Below, piece after piece: positions 31,264-43,400 of a stretch of DNA of 64,000 nt; position 1 is the first letter of the stretch, and every line of letters begins with the position of its first letter. Under the pieces are notes generated by a model that did not search any database, was not told where the DNA came from, and saw only the letters and a program-made list of their open reading frames with translations. Position numbers and translations under genes: made by a program. This DNA comes from Mastigamoeba balamuthi (lineage: Eukaryota; Evosea; Mastigamoebida; Mastigamoebidae): NCBI GenBank assembly GCA_902651635.1, contig CACRSC010000084.1, forward strand, positions 1,381,252 to 1,445,251. The letters run 5' to 3'.

Positions 31264-34200
31264 CGTTGCTTACTCGTATCTCTTCTCCAAACGCGGTGAC
31301 ATGCGGAATAATGCAGTGCCAAGTGCGGCACCCCCTGTTCTTCTGTGCTGGGCCGAGGGTGGTCGTGCTAGAGTGATCCTGGTGTGCCCCAGGGCCCTTG
31401 GAGGTCCCGAGGTGCGGACCTGCCTGGATGTCAGCCCTACAGTTCTCTCTACTCATTGCCATACCTATCAAGTTGTACCACATCTACACACGCGGAACAG
31501 AGCTGTGGTCACCTGCGTTATGCTGCACCGCAACCATAGCCATTGCATTGTGCTCTGTTACACTGCACATGGCATTACCAGTGGTCTGATTCTGGAGAAT
31601 TGCGTCAGTTACAGGATTCACAGCTTGCCAGTTGACTTCACAGACATCAACCATGATTTTGATCAGATGAGACAAGAGAGTCCAGAATTTGGGTACTGTT
31701 TTTGTGCATACACACTTTATTCTCTGATGTTATCTCCTTTTTACAGGCTTAATCGAAAACAAAGGACCACCTTCCATGACATCATTTTGCAAAATGGAAT
31801 GAAACCACAGGAGTTCATATCGTATGACATTTCCATGGGGTTCCTTTACTGTATCAGGATGTCAGAGGAGGCTGAGGCACACACATTGTATATCTTCTCA
31901 ATCACGTGTGGCATCTGTGTGTACAGGATATCTCTGCAGACTAATAAGACCTGTATGCTGGTATGTAATTGAAGAAATGACTCATTGAAGAATAGAATTT
32001 GTCCATCTGCCTTTATGCCAATAGAGCGTGTTGTCTTGGAAGGGGTGGTGCGAGGCCCCTGAAAGGACCCAGGCACTCACCGCGCCTCTCCTCTGTGTGA
32101 GGGAAGGAATGATATTGTGTCAACTGGTGGCTTGCTGATCTTGTTAGGAGAGCACCCGATTTCCACTGCCCTTGTGAGTGTGAATTGTGTGCCCCTTCTG
32201 GGGTTGGCAGACACTTCTGTGAACTCACAGAGCTTGTTCACAGAGTGTATCTTTCTCTGTTGTTTTCAGAATTCACATGTAGACGAACTGGAAGATGCAG
32301 GGATAAGTTGACAGGGGGGTGAAAGCAGTCTGTTTTGCCATGATTTTGCTGAAGGCAGCAGAGAAAGGCACCTCAATGAGAATCAGAGGTTAACACTAGG
32401 AGAAAGACCACTACAGAAGTACGTGCAGCAGATGAGACCCACAGGGAAGGGCTGTAAAATTATATGCATATTTCAGTTCAATTAAAGCAACAATAAAGAC
32501 AAGAATGCTGTCCCCCTCAACAACAGCATCTACAACGAAGATCAGAAGGCTGGCCCAAGTGAGGAGCCTGCGGAGCTCGGTGTCAGCTCATCACAGGGCC
32601 TCTGAGCACGCAGGTAAGAAGTACTCACAATAAACAATGGGCTATCACAGTGGTGTGCATTACCAGTGAGCACCACACGAGCCACGGCCTCCAGGGTTCA
32701 CATGCCCATCCTGGCCAGGTTGCCAATGGAGAAACGCTGGCCCCAGGCCCTTGGCTCGTGACTAAACAGTAGCCTGCACTCACTGCTGTGCCTCACCAGG
32801 TGCGTACTTGTATCTTCTTGTTCTGCAGGCACACATGCATATGCACAGTCTCGGGACTCAGCCAAGGCCACCACCCACTGCAGCCCCAGGAGAGGAGGTC
32901 GCAGTGCTGGACAGCCCCTGGGGGCCAGAACGGACCTGCCCTGGGGCCTCAGGATGCACACTCCTGACATGCTGCTCAACAAGATGCATCTGCTCTCCCC
33001 CCTTGTGGCAGACTGGTACCAACTGTGGCCAATGCAAGCAATCACACGGCTGGTTCACACACATGGGATGAAGCACGCCCCCTGGTGTGCACTCCTACAT
33101 AAAGGCCGTACCCCATAAGGAACCTTGGGGTTTCCCCCAGGGACACTCCAGGGGAACTCTGGGATACGGCCAATCTTTGAGGGCACTCCTGGGGGAACAC
33201 CCACATTTGCTGAGGCAGGAAGGCGGGGACACTCTGGGGAATTCCCAGAACACACCAGGGGGTGTTTTGTCCCATGCAAATCCTGGACCTGGAAGCTGCC
33301 AAGACGCTTATCCTGGTGCAGAGGAAGCAGAGCTTTGCAGAGAGGATCTGTCAGCATTTGTGAGGCACCACTGCAAGCTGCACAGCAGGAAGCACACGTC
33401 CCAGGTGCAGGCAGTGGTCTATGGGGACCCTGACAGTAGCAAGTCGCGGTTCCTGACAGAGCTGGCCAAGAAGCGGCACTGTCTCAACCCCCACAGGGCC
33501 ACTAGCAACTCCACATTCAGCTGCTGCTGCAGAGATGCACTGTCTGTCTCTGTGGTCACTCACCAGAGCAGAGTGCATTATAGTGACATACAGCTACAGG
33601 ACCAAGCTGACCATATGTGATCACTCTCTGTCACCTGATTCTAGCTTCACCACCCATCTGCTCCTCACTTGAGATTGCAGCATGGGCACAAGCACACAGT
33701 GATAGATGACCTTATGAAGGGTCATAAGATGGCAGTGTTCCCCTTCCCTGCTCCAGTGGAAGCAGTACCTTAGCAAGCATCAGAAGTAAAGCCAGAGAAT
33801 GGATACTGTGGTCTCATGTGTATTGAAGTTGAAGTACCCAAGGCATAAGATCTCAGCCAAGAGAGACTATCACTCAGCTTCTTAACAAACACCTTTCATG
33901 TAGCCTCATGGTATGAATCAGGTGCTTTTCAAGCCCAGGGCAACCAGGATATTGACAAGCAATAGAGATTAGTACTATGAGCACATGATGTGCTATGCAC
34001 ATAAATGTGAATAATACACAAAAATCAATTTTAGCTAATATATCTATAATATCAATCATAAGATTATTTCAACATGGTGACATTTAAGGCCCACAAACGA
34101 GCCATCCCTGGTGGTATGTCTGTATCTTCTTTCAACTGCTCTGAGAGACAGTTACAGGAACTTAAATGATAGTACATCATACAGAAGAGTACCACAGCTT

Positions 34201-35360
34201 CATGTGCTACATACAAGAGAGCTGAGGTTTTCAAGTAAAGAGAATCATTTAGTGGAAATGACATACCAAATTCCAACATTGAAGCCATTGTGCTAGTATG
34301 AGTGTATTAGTGTAAGATATGGTATGTGTTTGTTCTTATTCTTGCTCTGCTCAGTTATATACAGAATGTTTCATCTGAGTGAGACATAATGCCAGGCTCT
34401 GAGGAGAAATTGTGATATACAATTAGTATAGTTATGATCTGTGGTATTCTATAGAACCTTAACAGTGTAGATTCTGTTCTGCATTGATAATCTCGGGGAT
34501 AGTAAGCATTCCAAAAATAGCATCTGATGGCCAGCACAAAGAAGATGCATGCTGTGCACTGAGCCATTATTAGCACGTAGTGGTGAAAGGACACAAAGAT
34601 GAAAAAGGCAAGTTAGCCTCTCACGTTCCATGACTTCGCCATTCGGAGGCCACTTTTAGGAGTTGTGGTTTATTGGCTAACTGCTCTGCTACTTCGTTTG
34701 AATTATTGTCTCTCCTTCATAGCTCAGGAGAACCCTACTCTATACTATTTGTAGCTCTGCCCTACCCACATTTTCTATAAAGTTGCTTCCTTCCAGTCCA
34801 TGCTCACTCCAATCTGATATGAAAATTGGCCACAGAAATTGGCAAAGGACGATGCAGCCAAGAGGCACCCCACAGCACCAAGGGCTGTCATGGGCTTTCA
34901 GGGGGCCACTGGATAAGCCAATCCACAAGAGGAACTTCATCACAAAGACCCACCACCAGTTGCCAGGTGTGTTGTGCTAGGCCACTGTAATACTGACTTC
35001 CTGCTGTGGGCACACCACTGCAGTTCCAAGAAATGCAGGCACACACAAATCGAGTACAAGGCAAAGGAAGTCAAAACCTGTTATTTGTGAGCAATAATGA
35101 TGCACTGGCCTCAAGCTCAAGGGAGTGCAGACGATGGAGGAACGCCGTGCTCGGATGCTCGCCGCCGTCACCAAAGGCGCATGGTCGAGCCGTCCACGAT
35201 CTCAGGCGGTTCATCTTCGGGAGTGACGACATCGCCCCTGATATCGCCGCGCACCAACGCCCCCACTCCCGAGCTCTTTAAAATTACAAATCTGAATCTT
35301 CTGGACTGTTTTTGCAGCGCCGGATCTTGCAGATCCAACCTTTTATCTTTCTCTCTCTCG
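31264..35360. other. Gene-poor AT-richer region
   Basis: Composition shifts clearly toward A+T from about 31.25 kb, returning to GC-rich by 35.1 kb. Besides the duplicate at 32.5 kb I see only short frames. One, 33264-33620, has a P-loop-like stretch (VVYGDPDSSKSRFLTEL) but lacks the usual Gly-Lys-Ser/Thr, so I treat it as decayed or chance. 33.6-35.0 kb shows nothing I can name. The region resembles the 49.3-51.9 kb stretch in composition and may be old mobile DNA. Confidence 0.5.
32499..32860 (+). pseudogene. Decayed duplicate of the MATE gene tail and downstream region
   Basis: Closely resembles 30373-30574 (MATE last codons, stop and flank) and then 30990-31090 (start of the short membrane-protein frame). 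Several substitutions and small indels are present. It lacks the upstream transporter exons, so it cannot encode a transporter. It lies in a gene-poor, AT-richer stretch. Confidence 0.75.
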
Positions 35361-37698
35361 ATGTGCACCAGCGGCGCCGCTGGGGCCGCAGCCGCGCACG
35401 AGGGGCAGCTCTGGGCGTGCTGGCTCCTGCGCGAGAACGTCATCCCGCGCCTCACCCGCGTGCCGGACCTCGTGAGCCTTGCGCTGGCGTCGCCCCGTGC
35501 GCTGGCGACGCGCTGCCTCTGCTCCGTTGCGCCCCGCAGCCGTCGGGCGGCCGTCCTCGAGGCCCTCGTCGCCTCCTGCTCGCGCGCCGACCCCCGCGCG
35601 GTGTCCCTGCTCTCGGGAGACCCGTTCCGAGCGCTCGGGTGGCCCGCGGCCCCCGAGCCCCGGCGCAGGCCGCGCGGGACCGAATGCGCGTGGCCGCCCA
35701 TACGCCCAAATCAATTGATTTTCTCACTCTTCTGCCCAAAACTCAGCGCAGGCGCTGGCGTGGGCCCCCAGCAACGCGGCTGAGGACGCCTGCGGCCCGG
35801 ACGAGTGCGACGACGAGGTGGCCGAGCTCGTGCGCAGCGGCCGGACCCCCGAGGGCCTCGCGCGGTGGCTCTGCGCCCACGCGGCCGCCCGCGTGCACCC
35901 GCGCGTGCCGGCGCTCGACCGCGCGCTCGCGCTGGCGCCCTGGACGCGCGGCGCGTGCCCCGAGCTCACTCCCCGCGAGGCCCTGCGGCTCGCGTGCTTC
36001 TGGGGCCTCGAGGACTCTGTGCGGCGGCTCTCGCGTGCGCCGTTCTCTCTGGGCGCCGCCGACGCCCGCGCTCGCAACGGCGCGCGCGAGCCGCTCGGCG
36101 ACCTGGAGCCCTCGGAGCGCGCGTGCGGCGAGTGCCTGCTCGTGGCCTGCGCGCGGGGCCACGCGGGGGTCGTGCGGGCCCTCGCGAAGCTCTACGGCCT
36201 CGGGGCCGCCGACGCGACGCTCTGCGCGCTCTGCGCCGCCGCCGCCAACGGCCACGCCGACGTCGTCCGCGCGCTCTGCGCCGCGCCGTACCGCGCGTCG
36301 GCCCCGGGCCCTCGCCTCGCCGTCGCCGCGGCGCTCGCGTGCGCGGGCGGCCACGCGGAGGCCCTCGAGGCGCTGGCGCGGCCGCCGCTCTGCCTGCGCT
36401 GCGGCTCCGCGCGCGACGGCCGCGCGCTGCTGGCGGCCGCCTGCCGCTGCGGCCGCGCGGGCGTCGTGCGCGCGCTGGCGCGNNNNNNNNNNNNNNNNNN
36501 NNNNNNNNNNNNNNNNNNNNNNNNNNNNNNNNNNNNNNNNNNNNNNNNNNNNNNNNNNNNNNNNNNNNNNNNNNNNNNNNNNNNNNNNNNNNNNNNNNNN
36601 NNNNNNNNNNNNNNNNNNNNNNNNNNNNNNNNNNNNNNNNNNNNNNNNNNNNNNNNNNNNNNNNNNNNNNNNNNNNNNNNNNNNNNNNNNNNNNNNNNNN
36701 NNNNNNNNNNNNNNNNNNNNNNNNNNNNNNNNNNNNNNNNNNNNNNNNNNNNNNNNNNNNNNNNNNNNNNNNNNNNNNNNNNNNNNNNNNNNNNNNNNNN
36801 NNNNNNNNNNNNNNNNNNNNNNNNNNNNNNNNNNNNNNNNNNNNNNNNNNNNNNNNNNNNNNNNNNNNNNNNNNNNNNNNNNNNNNNNNNNNNNNNNNNN
36901 GAGCCGTTCGCTCTGGGCCCCGCGGACGCCGACGCCTCCGACGCGCTGCGCCTCGCGTGCGGCAGCGACGCCGCCGAGGCCGCAGACGCCGTCCGCGCGC
37001 TCGCGGAGCCGCCGTACAGCGTCGCCGGACGCGCGTCGCCCGGGGCCGTCGCCGCGCTGCTGGCCGACGCGTGCGCGCGGGGCGCCGTCGACGTGGCGCG
37101 GGCGCTGCTGGAGGAGCCCTACGGGGCCGCGGGCGCCGTCGACTGGGACGGCGCCCGCGCGCTGCTTGAAGCCGTCTGCGAGGGCGGCCACTGCGCTGTG
37201 CTGCGCGCGCTCTCGGTGCCGCCGTTCGCGCGCGTTGTCGAGACGGGCCTCGCGGAGATGGACCCCGCGGCGACGCTCGAGTGCGTGCACCGCCTGCTGC
37301 GCCTCGCCTGCTGCGCCGGCAGCGCCCCGATGGTCCGCACGCTCGCGCGGCCGCCGTACTGCGCAGACGGCGAGCACGCGCGGCACCGCGGCAACGCGAT
37401 ACTGCGGGCCGCCTGCTCGCGCGGGCACTGCGCCGTCGTCCGCGCCCTCGCGAGGCCGCCGTACGGACTCTGCGGAGACGACGCGAGGGCCGAGGACGGG
37501 GCGCTGCTGGCCGCGTGCAGGACGGGCCACGCGGACGTCGTGCGGGCGCTGGCCAGGGAGCCCTACGCCCTGGGCGAGCGCGACGCGAGGGCTGCGCGCT
37601 GCAGGGCCGTGCACGTGGCCAGGCAGCGGCGCCACGCAGAGGTCCTCGAGGTCCTCAGCGGCCCCCCGTACAACACGCCGCCCGACAGCTGCCGCTAG
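35361..37698 (+). CDS. Ankyrin-like repeat protein, interrupted by an assembly gap
   Basis: The first exon starts ATG at 35361; the second runs from about 35740-35750 to the TAG at 37696-37698. The intron between holds TCAATTGA; its donor is ambiguous (a GC donor at AAT|GCGCGT fits the frame best). The N terminus (ENVIPRLTRVPDLVSLALA) resembles an F-box-like helix pair (tentative). The body is a series of ~33-residue units such as LLVACARGHAGVVRALAKLYG, ALCAAAANGHADVVRALC and LLAACRTGHADVVRALAREPY, matching the ankyrin pattern GHxxVVRxL. About 418 N (36483-36900) cover several repeats, so true length is unknown; the frame is consistent on both sides. Likely a protein-interaction scaffold. Confidence 0.75.
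36483..36900. other. Assembly gap (run of N)
   Basis: A run of N inside the ankyrin-like gene. Repetitive, very GC-rich coding sequence is the probable cause. Its nominal length may be an estimate. Confidence 0.95.
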
Positions 37699-38319
37699 CA
37701 GCGCCCAACTCGTACTGCTGCGGACTGCCCCTGCAGCTGCAGCGCTTCCTGTTCCACGGATCGTTCCCTGCTGACTCCGAGCCGCATCCGGCGCTTTTCG
37801 CACCGCATCCATCGTCTTCCATCGTTTTTCCCCCCCATTGCGCCCCAAGCGCCTAAAAAGGTTGCATGTTTTTTCCTTCCTGTTTTTAAAACCGACGGCC
37901 GTCTGTGCCGTCGTTATGCTGACTCGCTCGGCGTTCAACACTGCTTTATCGGCCCGGCACGTTGCCTTTTGATACAGCCCCTCCGCTGCCGTGGGATGTC
38001 GTGCGAGAGAAAATCGCCTGTGAATTCGAGCATTGAGTCAGCACAAAATTGCATCCACTGATATACTCGCCTCGGATTAAGCTGGTGAAGGCGCGGAGCT
38101 GTCTGCCCGGTCAGCCGCGCACATCCCGCTCCACGGTACCTTTGCCGAATTCACACCGATGATCAGTCCAATCCCAGGACTGAATTTGGTTTTATTCTCA
38201 TCATCGCTCATATTATTTAACTTTCTCCTCCGCGTCGGTAGTTGCACGGATCCCCTTTCCCTTTTCCCTCCACCGCCTCCCGCCACACCCACCGGCACCG
38301 CACTCGCGTTGTGTACCGC
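37699..38319. other. Intergenic region
   Basis: 3' flank of the ankyrin-like gene and promoter of the mannosyltransferase. It contains pyrimidine-rich tracts (about 37830-37885) and no gene or repeat I can support. Confidence 0.5.
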
Positions 38320-40049
38320 ATGCCTGCCCTGCAGCCTGCAAAGCGAGGCCTCGTACACGCGGCCGTCGTCTCTGTTGCCATCGCCTTCTCGGCGATTTCC
38401 CTGACGCGAAGCCTGACCGCTGAGCAGCGCCCGTCGCTCGACGCCATCGCGCTGTCGTACTCGGCGCCGCTCATGATGTCGCCCCGGGCACGCCCCAACG
38501 CCTCTCGCGTGGTCATGGCGCCGTGGGGGTTCTACGAGAGCAAACAGGCAACTCCCACACTTACCCCGCACCCCCCACATCAGACAACCCCATTCGAGAC
38601 CCCCACATGTGACGTTCGGCCTGCGCCGCCCCTGCCCGTGCCCAGGTCTCTGCAGCCACGATGCCCTACGAGAGGTACGACTCAGCCAAGGAGAGCTGGC
38701 GGGCCGAGGTCCGGAGGCTGCGCGGCATGCCCGAGCCCCCCGAGGAGGTCGTTGGGTTCGAGCCCCGGGGCATCGTAATCACCTGCAGCGCAAACCTGTT
38801 CCCCCTCTGCTTCACGAACGTCCAGCTGCTCCTCGACGTGCTGAAGACGCGCCTCCCGATCGGTGAGCGAGCGCAGTGCAATCGCGGCGGTCTAACTGGC
38901 CAGCGTTGCGCGTTCCCCCATTTTACAGAGCTGTGGAGGCAGAGAGGAGAGCTCACCGGGAAGCAGGAGGCGATGCTCGAGGACGAGGCCGCACGGCACC
39001 CCACGCAGCTGCGCATGCGCTACACGGAGGAGCTGACTGCTACGTTCGAGAGGCTCTTTGGCAGCTTCGAGCGGTACTCGACAGGCAGCGTCTTCGCCAC
39101 CCGAAAACCGTACCGTACGCAAAAATAGCCCGGCTGCAATTCGCTCGCCTTTCTGAGCAACGCCCCGCGAAATGGCCTGACATTGCTGTGCATAGATCTC
39201 AAGGTGGTGGCCATCGTCGGTAGCGCCTTCAGGGAGGTGATGCTGCTCGACTCGGACTGCCTCCCCGCGTACGACCCCGAGTTCCTCTGGGAGTCGCCAG
39301 AGTTCCGCGAGACCGGCGCTGTGTTCTGGCCCGACGCCATGGGCGCAGGCCGGTCGTGGCCGATATGGGACGTCATTGGTGTTGAGCCCCGCGACATCCG
39401 GGCGGTCGAGGCCGGCGTGCTGATGATAGACAAGGGCAGGAACTGGCGGGCCCTGATGGCCTGCGCGTACATGAACCAGAAGCAGTCCTTCTTCTACAGC
39501 CTCCGTACGCAGCGAGCCCCTCTCGTCTCCCCCATCCAGAGACCTCTGGACCCTGCTGACTGCTGACACTCTGGCAGTGCACGGCGACAAGGACACGTTC
39601 CTGTTCTCTTGGATCGGGACGGGGTCCCCGTTCCACCTCGTTGAGTTCCCTCCGCTCGCCGTGGGGAAGACGCCGGGCCACGCCTTCAAGGGCATCTCCT
39701 ACGCGCACAGCGACACCTCGGGGCGGCTCTCCTTTGTCCACCTTCTCCAGCGCAAGGGAGCCAGCGTGTTCTCCTCGGCCAGGAGGTGGAACGCCGTGCA
39801 GTTCTTCAACCCTGAGAAGAGCGCCTTCTACTTGCTGTGCGACTATGCTCCCCACTTATGGCTACAGGACTGACTCCCCTGGCGATCAGAAACCAAGGAG
39901 GCTATCAGGTGTTCCCGCACAACGAGGACGAGCACTTTGTTCCCTTCCGAGAGCTTCTCGGCAATTTCGAGGACGTGGTCTCCTCTCTCTACGACAGCCA
40001 ATACCACGAGACCCACGCCTATGAAGAGGATTTCCTCAGCATGGTTTAA
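38320..40049 (+). CDS. MNN1-family alpha-mannosyltransferase (type II Golgi membrane protein)
   Basis: Six exons: 38320-38547, 38646-38862, 38929-39084, 39196-39504, 39578-39836, 39890-40049; all in phase, 442 residues. Transfers mannose from GDP-mannose to glycans in the Golgi (family knowledge). The N terminus has a short basic tail then a signal anchor (GLVHAAVVSVAIAFSAISL). The catalytic domain shows IVITCSANLFPLC, GSAFREVMLLDSDCLPAYDP (DxD motif), TGAVFWPDAM, EAGVLMIDKGRNWRALM and HGDKDTFLFSW, typical of the Mannosyl_trans3 family of fungi. Introns 1 and 3 begin with GC (GCAACT, GCAGCG). The last intron is 53 nt. A fungal-type glycosyltransferase in this gene context is notable. Confidence 0.85.
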
Positions 40050-40433
40050 GACAGCTGAGCATGGCGCCCTCTGTTCTGCACCAGCTGTTGGCTGTGAATG
40101 ATTGTTATTTGTCTCTCCCCCTCAATGTCGTTCCTAACAGAGAAGTCTGGGCAAAGCCTGGTTGAATGACCATCGTTGTTGCACTTGCGTTGTGCGCAAT
40201 GAACAGCACTTGAGTCTGGTGTTTGTACACAGCCACCAATGCAACCTCTGCGGAATAGGAGAGTGTTTCTTCAGGAGCTCAAGAGGGGCTCGCTCAGATC
40301 GCCACGACTCTTCGGAGACGCTCCCCATCTCCTGCACGGCGCTGCGCGTTAGCCGAGGTGCTCAGCGGGGCGGGAGGGCGTTGCCAGTGTCTGCGAGAGC
40401 GGGGCAGGCAGCGAACCTTGCCGCAGAGGTTGC
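40050..40433. other. Convergent intergenic region
   Basis: Lies between the ends of the mannosyltransferase (plus) and the giant membrane protein gene (minus). No gene, RNA or repeat seen. Confidence 0.5.
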
Positions 40434-43400
40434 TCACCTAGAGTCTACAACGCTGACAGGCTTCACACCGGACATGATGTACTGCGACCCAGCCCCTGCC
40501 TCCAGGTGCGACCCCTCTGCGTACTTACCGCCGCCGCTGCCGCCGCCCGAGCTGCCCAGCCGCGAGTCGTCGGGCTTCACGTACTGCATCGCCATCTCCG
40601 CGTCGTCGTCCCCACGAGACCCCCCGGTCCGCCTCTTGTAGAAGAGCAGCGCGCAGACGCCGATGGCAGCGAAGCCGGGGATCAGCAGCAGGAGCAGCAG
40701 CAGCAGCTTCTTGTCCGACGAGCTGCCCGAGGGCGGCGGGTACGTGTAGACGTTGGACTCTGCGACGATCGTCGCCGTCGTCGTGTTGAGCGCCGTGACC
40801 TTGTCGCGCGTGAGCTGCGCCATGTAGTCGATGCTCAGGCCGCCGCGCTTGGCCGCGTCGCTGGCCTGCGAGACGCGCAGCGCCGCCCACTGCTGCTCGG
40901 CGTCGACGGTGATCGAGAGCTCCGTGCCCGTCGCGAAGCGCAGCCACGAGGCGGCGCCGTGCACGCGGTTCAGCCACACGACGTTCTTGACGTTCTGCGC
41001 GTCGGTCTTGAGCGCCAGCGCCAGCGCGCGGGCGCCGCCGCTGCCCGTGAGCGTCGTCGCGTAGTCGGCCCTGTCGCTCGAGTAGTAGACGTTGACGGGC
41101 GTGCTGATCGTCTGCGAGACGGTCTTCTCGCCGCGCGAGGGCGTCAGGTCGATGAACCCGCGCGCGTACTGCGAGAGCGTGCGGTAGTTGAGCGGCGCCG
41201 CGGCCCTGGGCCCCGCGCCGGCGCGGCCGTCGGGCGGGACGCTGACGAGGAACTGGTAGCCGCTCGAGTCCCACGGGGCCAGCGGCGGCGAGCGGAAGAA
41301 CGAGACCGTCTGGTTGCCGTCGGGCGTCGTGCCCAGCACCCAGTCCCTGCCCGGCGCCCCGGCGAGCGTGGCGGCGACGACGGTGACGTTGGCGCCGAGG
41401 TTGATCGTGAAGTTGACGTTGTACGCGTAGCTGTCGCCCGTGTTGACGAGCGTCGCCTTGGCGATGGCCCACGCGTCGTCGCCGGGCATCAGCTGCTGCT
41501 GCACGCGCACGAGCCCCGAGGCCGACGCCAGCGTCACCGACCAGCGCAGGTCGAGGTACGCGCCCTTGATCTGCGCGCGCTGCGTCTCCGAGACGCTCGT
41601 CGACTTGGCCCGCGCGGACCAGTCGGCAAAGTCTGCGCGGTACCCGTAGCTCACGTCCTGCAGCCCCGAGGGGATCTGCGACGCCGACGTGCGCACGAGC
41701 ACGTGCAGCTCCGTCTCGTCTGCGCCCTGGGCCGCCGGGACCTTGACGGGGAACTGCGGCACGCGCGAGCCCAGCCCGATGCTCGCGACGACGTTGCCCC
41801 ACCCGTCCGGGGCCGTGGCGACGGTGCAGCGCGGGGCCGCGGCGTAGAGGTCCGCCCAGGCCCTGTTGAGGCACGCGAACTCGCCCAGCTCGGTGCCGTT
41901 GGAGACGCGCCCGAGGCACGCGCGCAGCTGCTCCATCTGCTGCGTCGTCACGAAGGCGGCGCCGTCGACGGCGAACCAGCGCGTGTACGTCGCCTGCAGC
42001 CGCAGCCCCGTCGCGTAGCCGCTCGTCCAGAAGATCTTGCCCGCGTTGGGCCCCGAGGCGTACGGGACGCCGAAGACGATGGGCGGCAGCGCGACGACGT
42101 ACGAGTGCGCGCCCGTGGGGTCGCCGACGCCCGGGAAGCTGTCGACGTAGGCCGCGTTGAGCGTCACGTTGAGCGTGTGCAGGCGCCCGCGCAGGGCGTC
42201 GGGGAACGTCGCGAGCACGCGGAGGTCGAGGTAGTAGTCGCCCTTCCAGCCGTCGCGGATCGTCGCCACGTTGATGCTGTCAAAGTCGAAGAACAGCCCC
42301 GCGACGCCCACGACGTCGGTCGACGGCGCCAGCGACACGTGCGGCCGCAGCTCGGCGGGCACGTCGACCGAGAGGAAGTTGTACGCCGTGGGCTTGCGGA
42401 CGGCGCGGACGATGTTGTACATGAGCTCGTACGAGTTGATGGCCTCGCGGCTGATCTCCGTGCTCTCGATGGCGTTGGACTTGAGGTTGATGTCGAACCC
42501 CGCGTTGTTGTTGAACGTGTACTTGACCCTCGTGCGGCCCTGCCCGGGCGTCTTCACGATGCAGGACGTCCCCGCGTCCCCCACGTACACCGAGACGCTG
42601 AAGTCGCCGTACCCGTGGTGCTGTGCTCGGGCGTTAATTACCAGATATTTCAAGATCCAGGGGGCGGTTTGCATTGGAAATGCGGGGAAACTGGGGTACC
42701 TTGATGAAGACCGTGTCGGTCCACTGGCGCTGGGTCTCGGCCTGGTCGGTGATGGTGTAGTGGTGGAACGTCAGCGCGTTGAACGTCGTCGAGTACGAGG
42801 GCAGCAGCTCCTCGTCGAGCTGCACGTCGTTCCTGATAGCCATCACCGTGCTCACCGGGTTGTCCACCACCAGGTACGAGTTGCGCGAGTTGGCCGGGTT
42901 CTACACGCAGCAGAAGGGAACTTTCAGTTGAATTGCCTCGAGGATCATTTTGGGAAAAAACAAAGTCAAAAATTCAGCATGGCGTGAAGCAGACGCACCC
43001 AATAAGTGAAGCGGCCGCCGTCCTGGACCTTGGCGACGCCCTCGAACTTGATGAGGTCCGAGGAGAAGGGCACGATGCGGTAGAGCACATTGATGTTCTC
43101 TTTGGCGTTGCCGCGCAGGTTGGCCGCGAAGTAGAGCCAGTCGCGCGGCGTGTCCGTGTACACGATGTTGGGGTACTGCCCGATAGTGTCCTGCGTGTAC
43201 TGGGTCGTCCCGCTGCAGTCGAACCCGCTTAGCCAGCTGGCGCTGCCGCCCTTGGCGGGGTCGACGGGCACGACGTTGTTCTCGAAGACGTTGCGCAGGA
43301 AGTAGACCTTGCTGTTCGCGGGGTCGACCTTGGGCGTGCGCCTGTTGAAGAGGCACGTGTACGCGTTGCGCAGGGCCGACTGGACCAGCGCGTCTGCGCC

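Noticed and set aside
33264-33620. P-loop-like stretch VVYGDPDSSKSRFLTEL as an ATPase gene
   Set aside because: The glycine before Lys-Ser is replaced by serine, no Walker B follows, and the frame is short within decayed AT-richer DNA. At best it is a relic.
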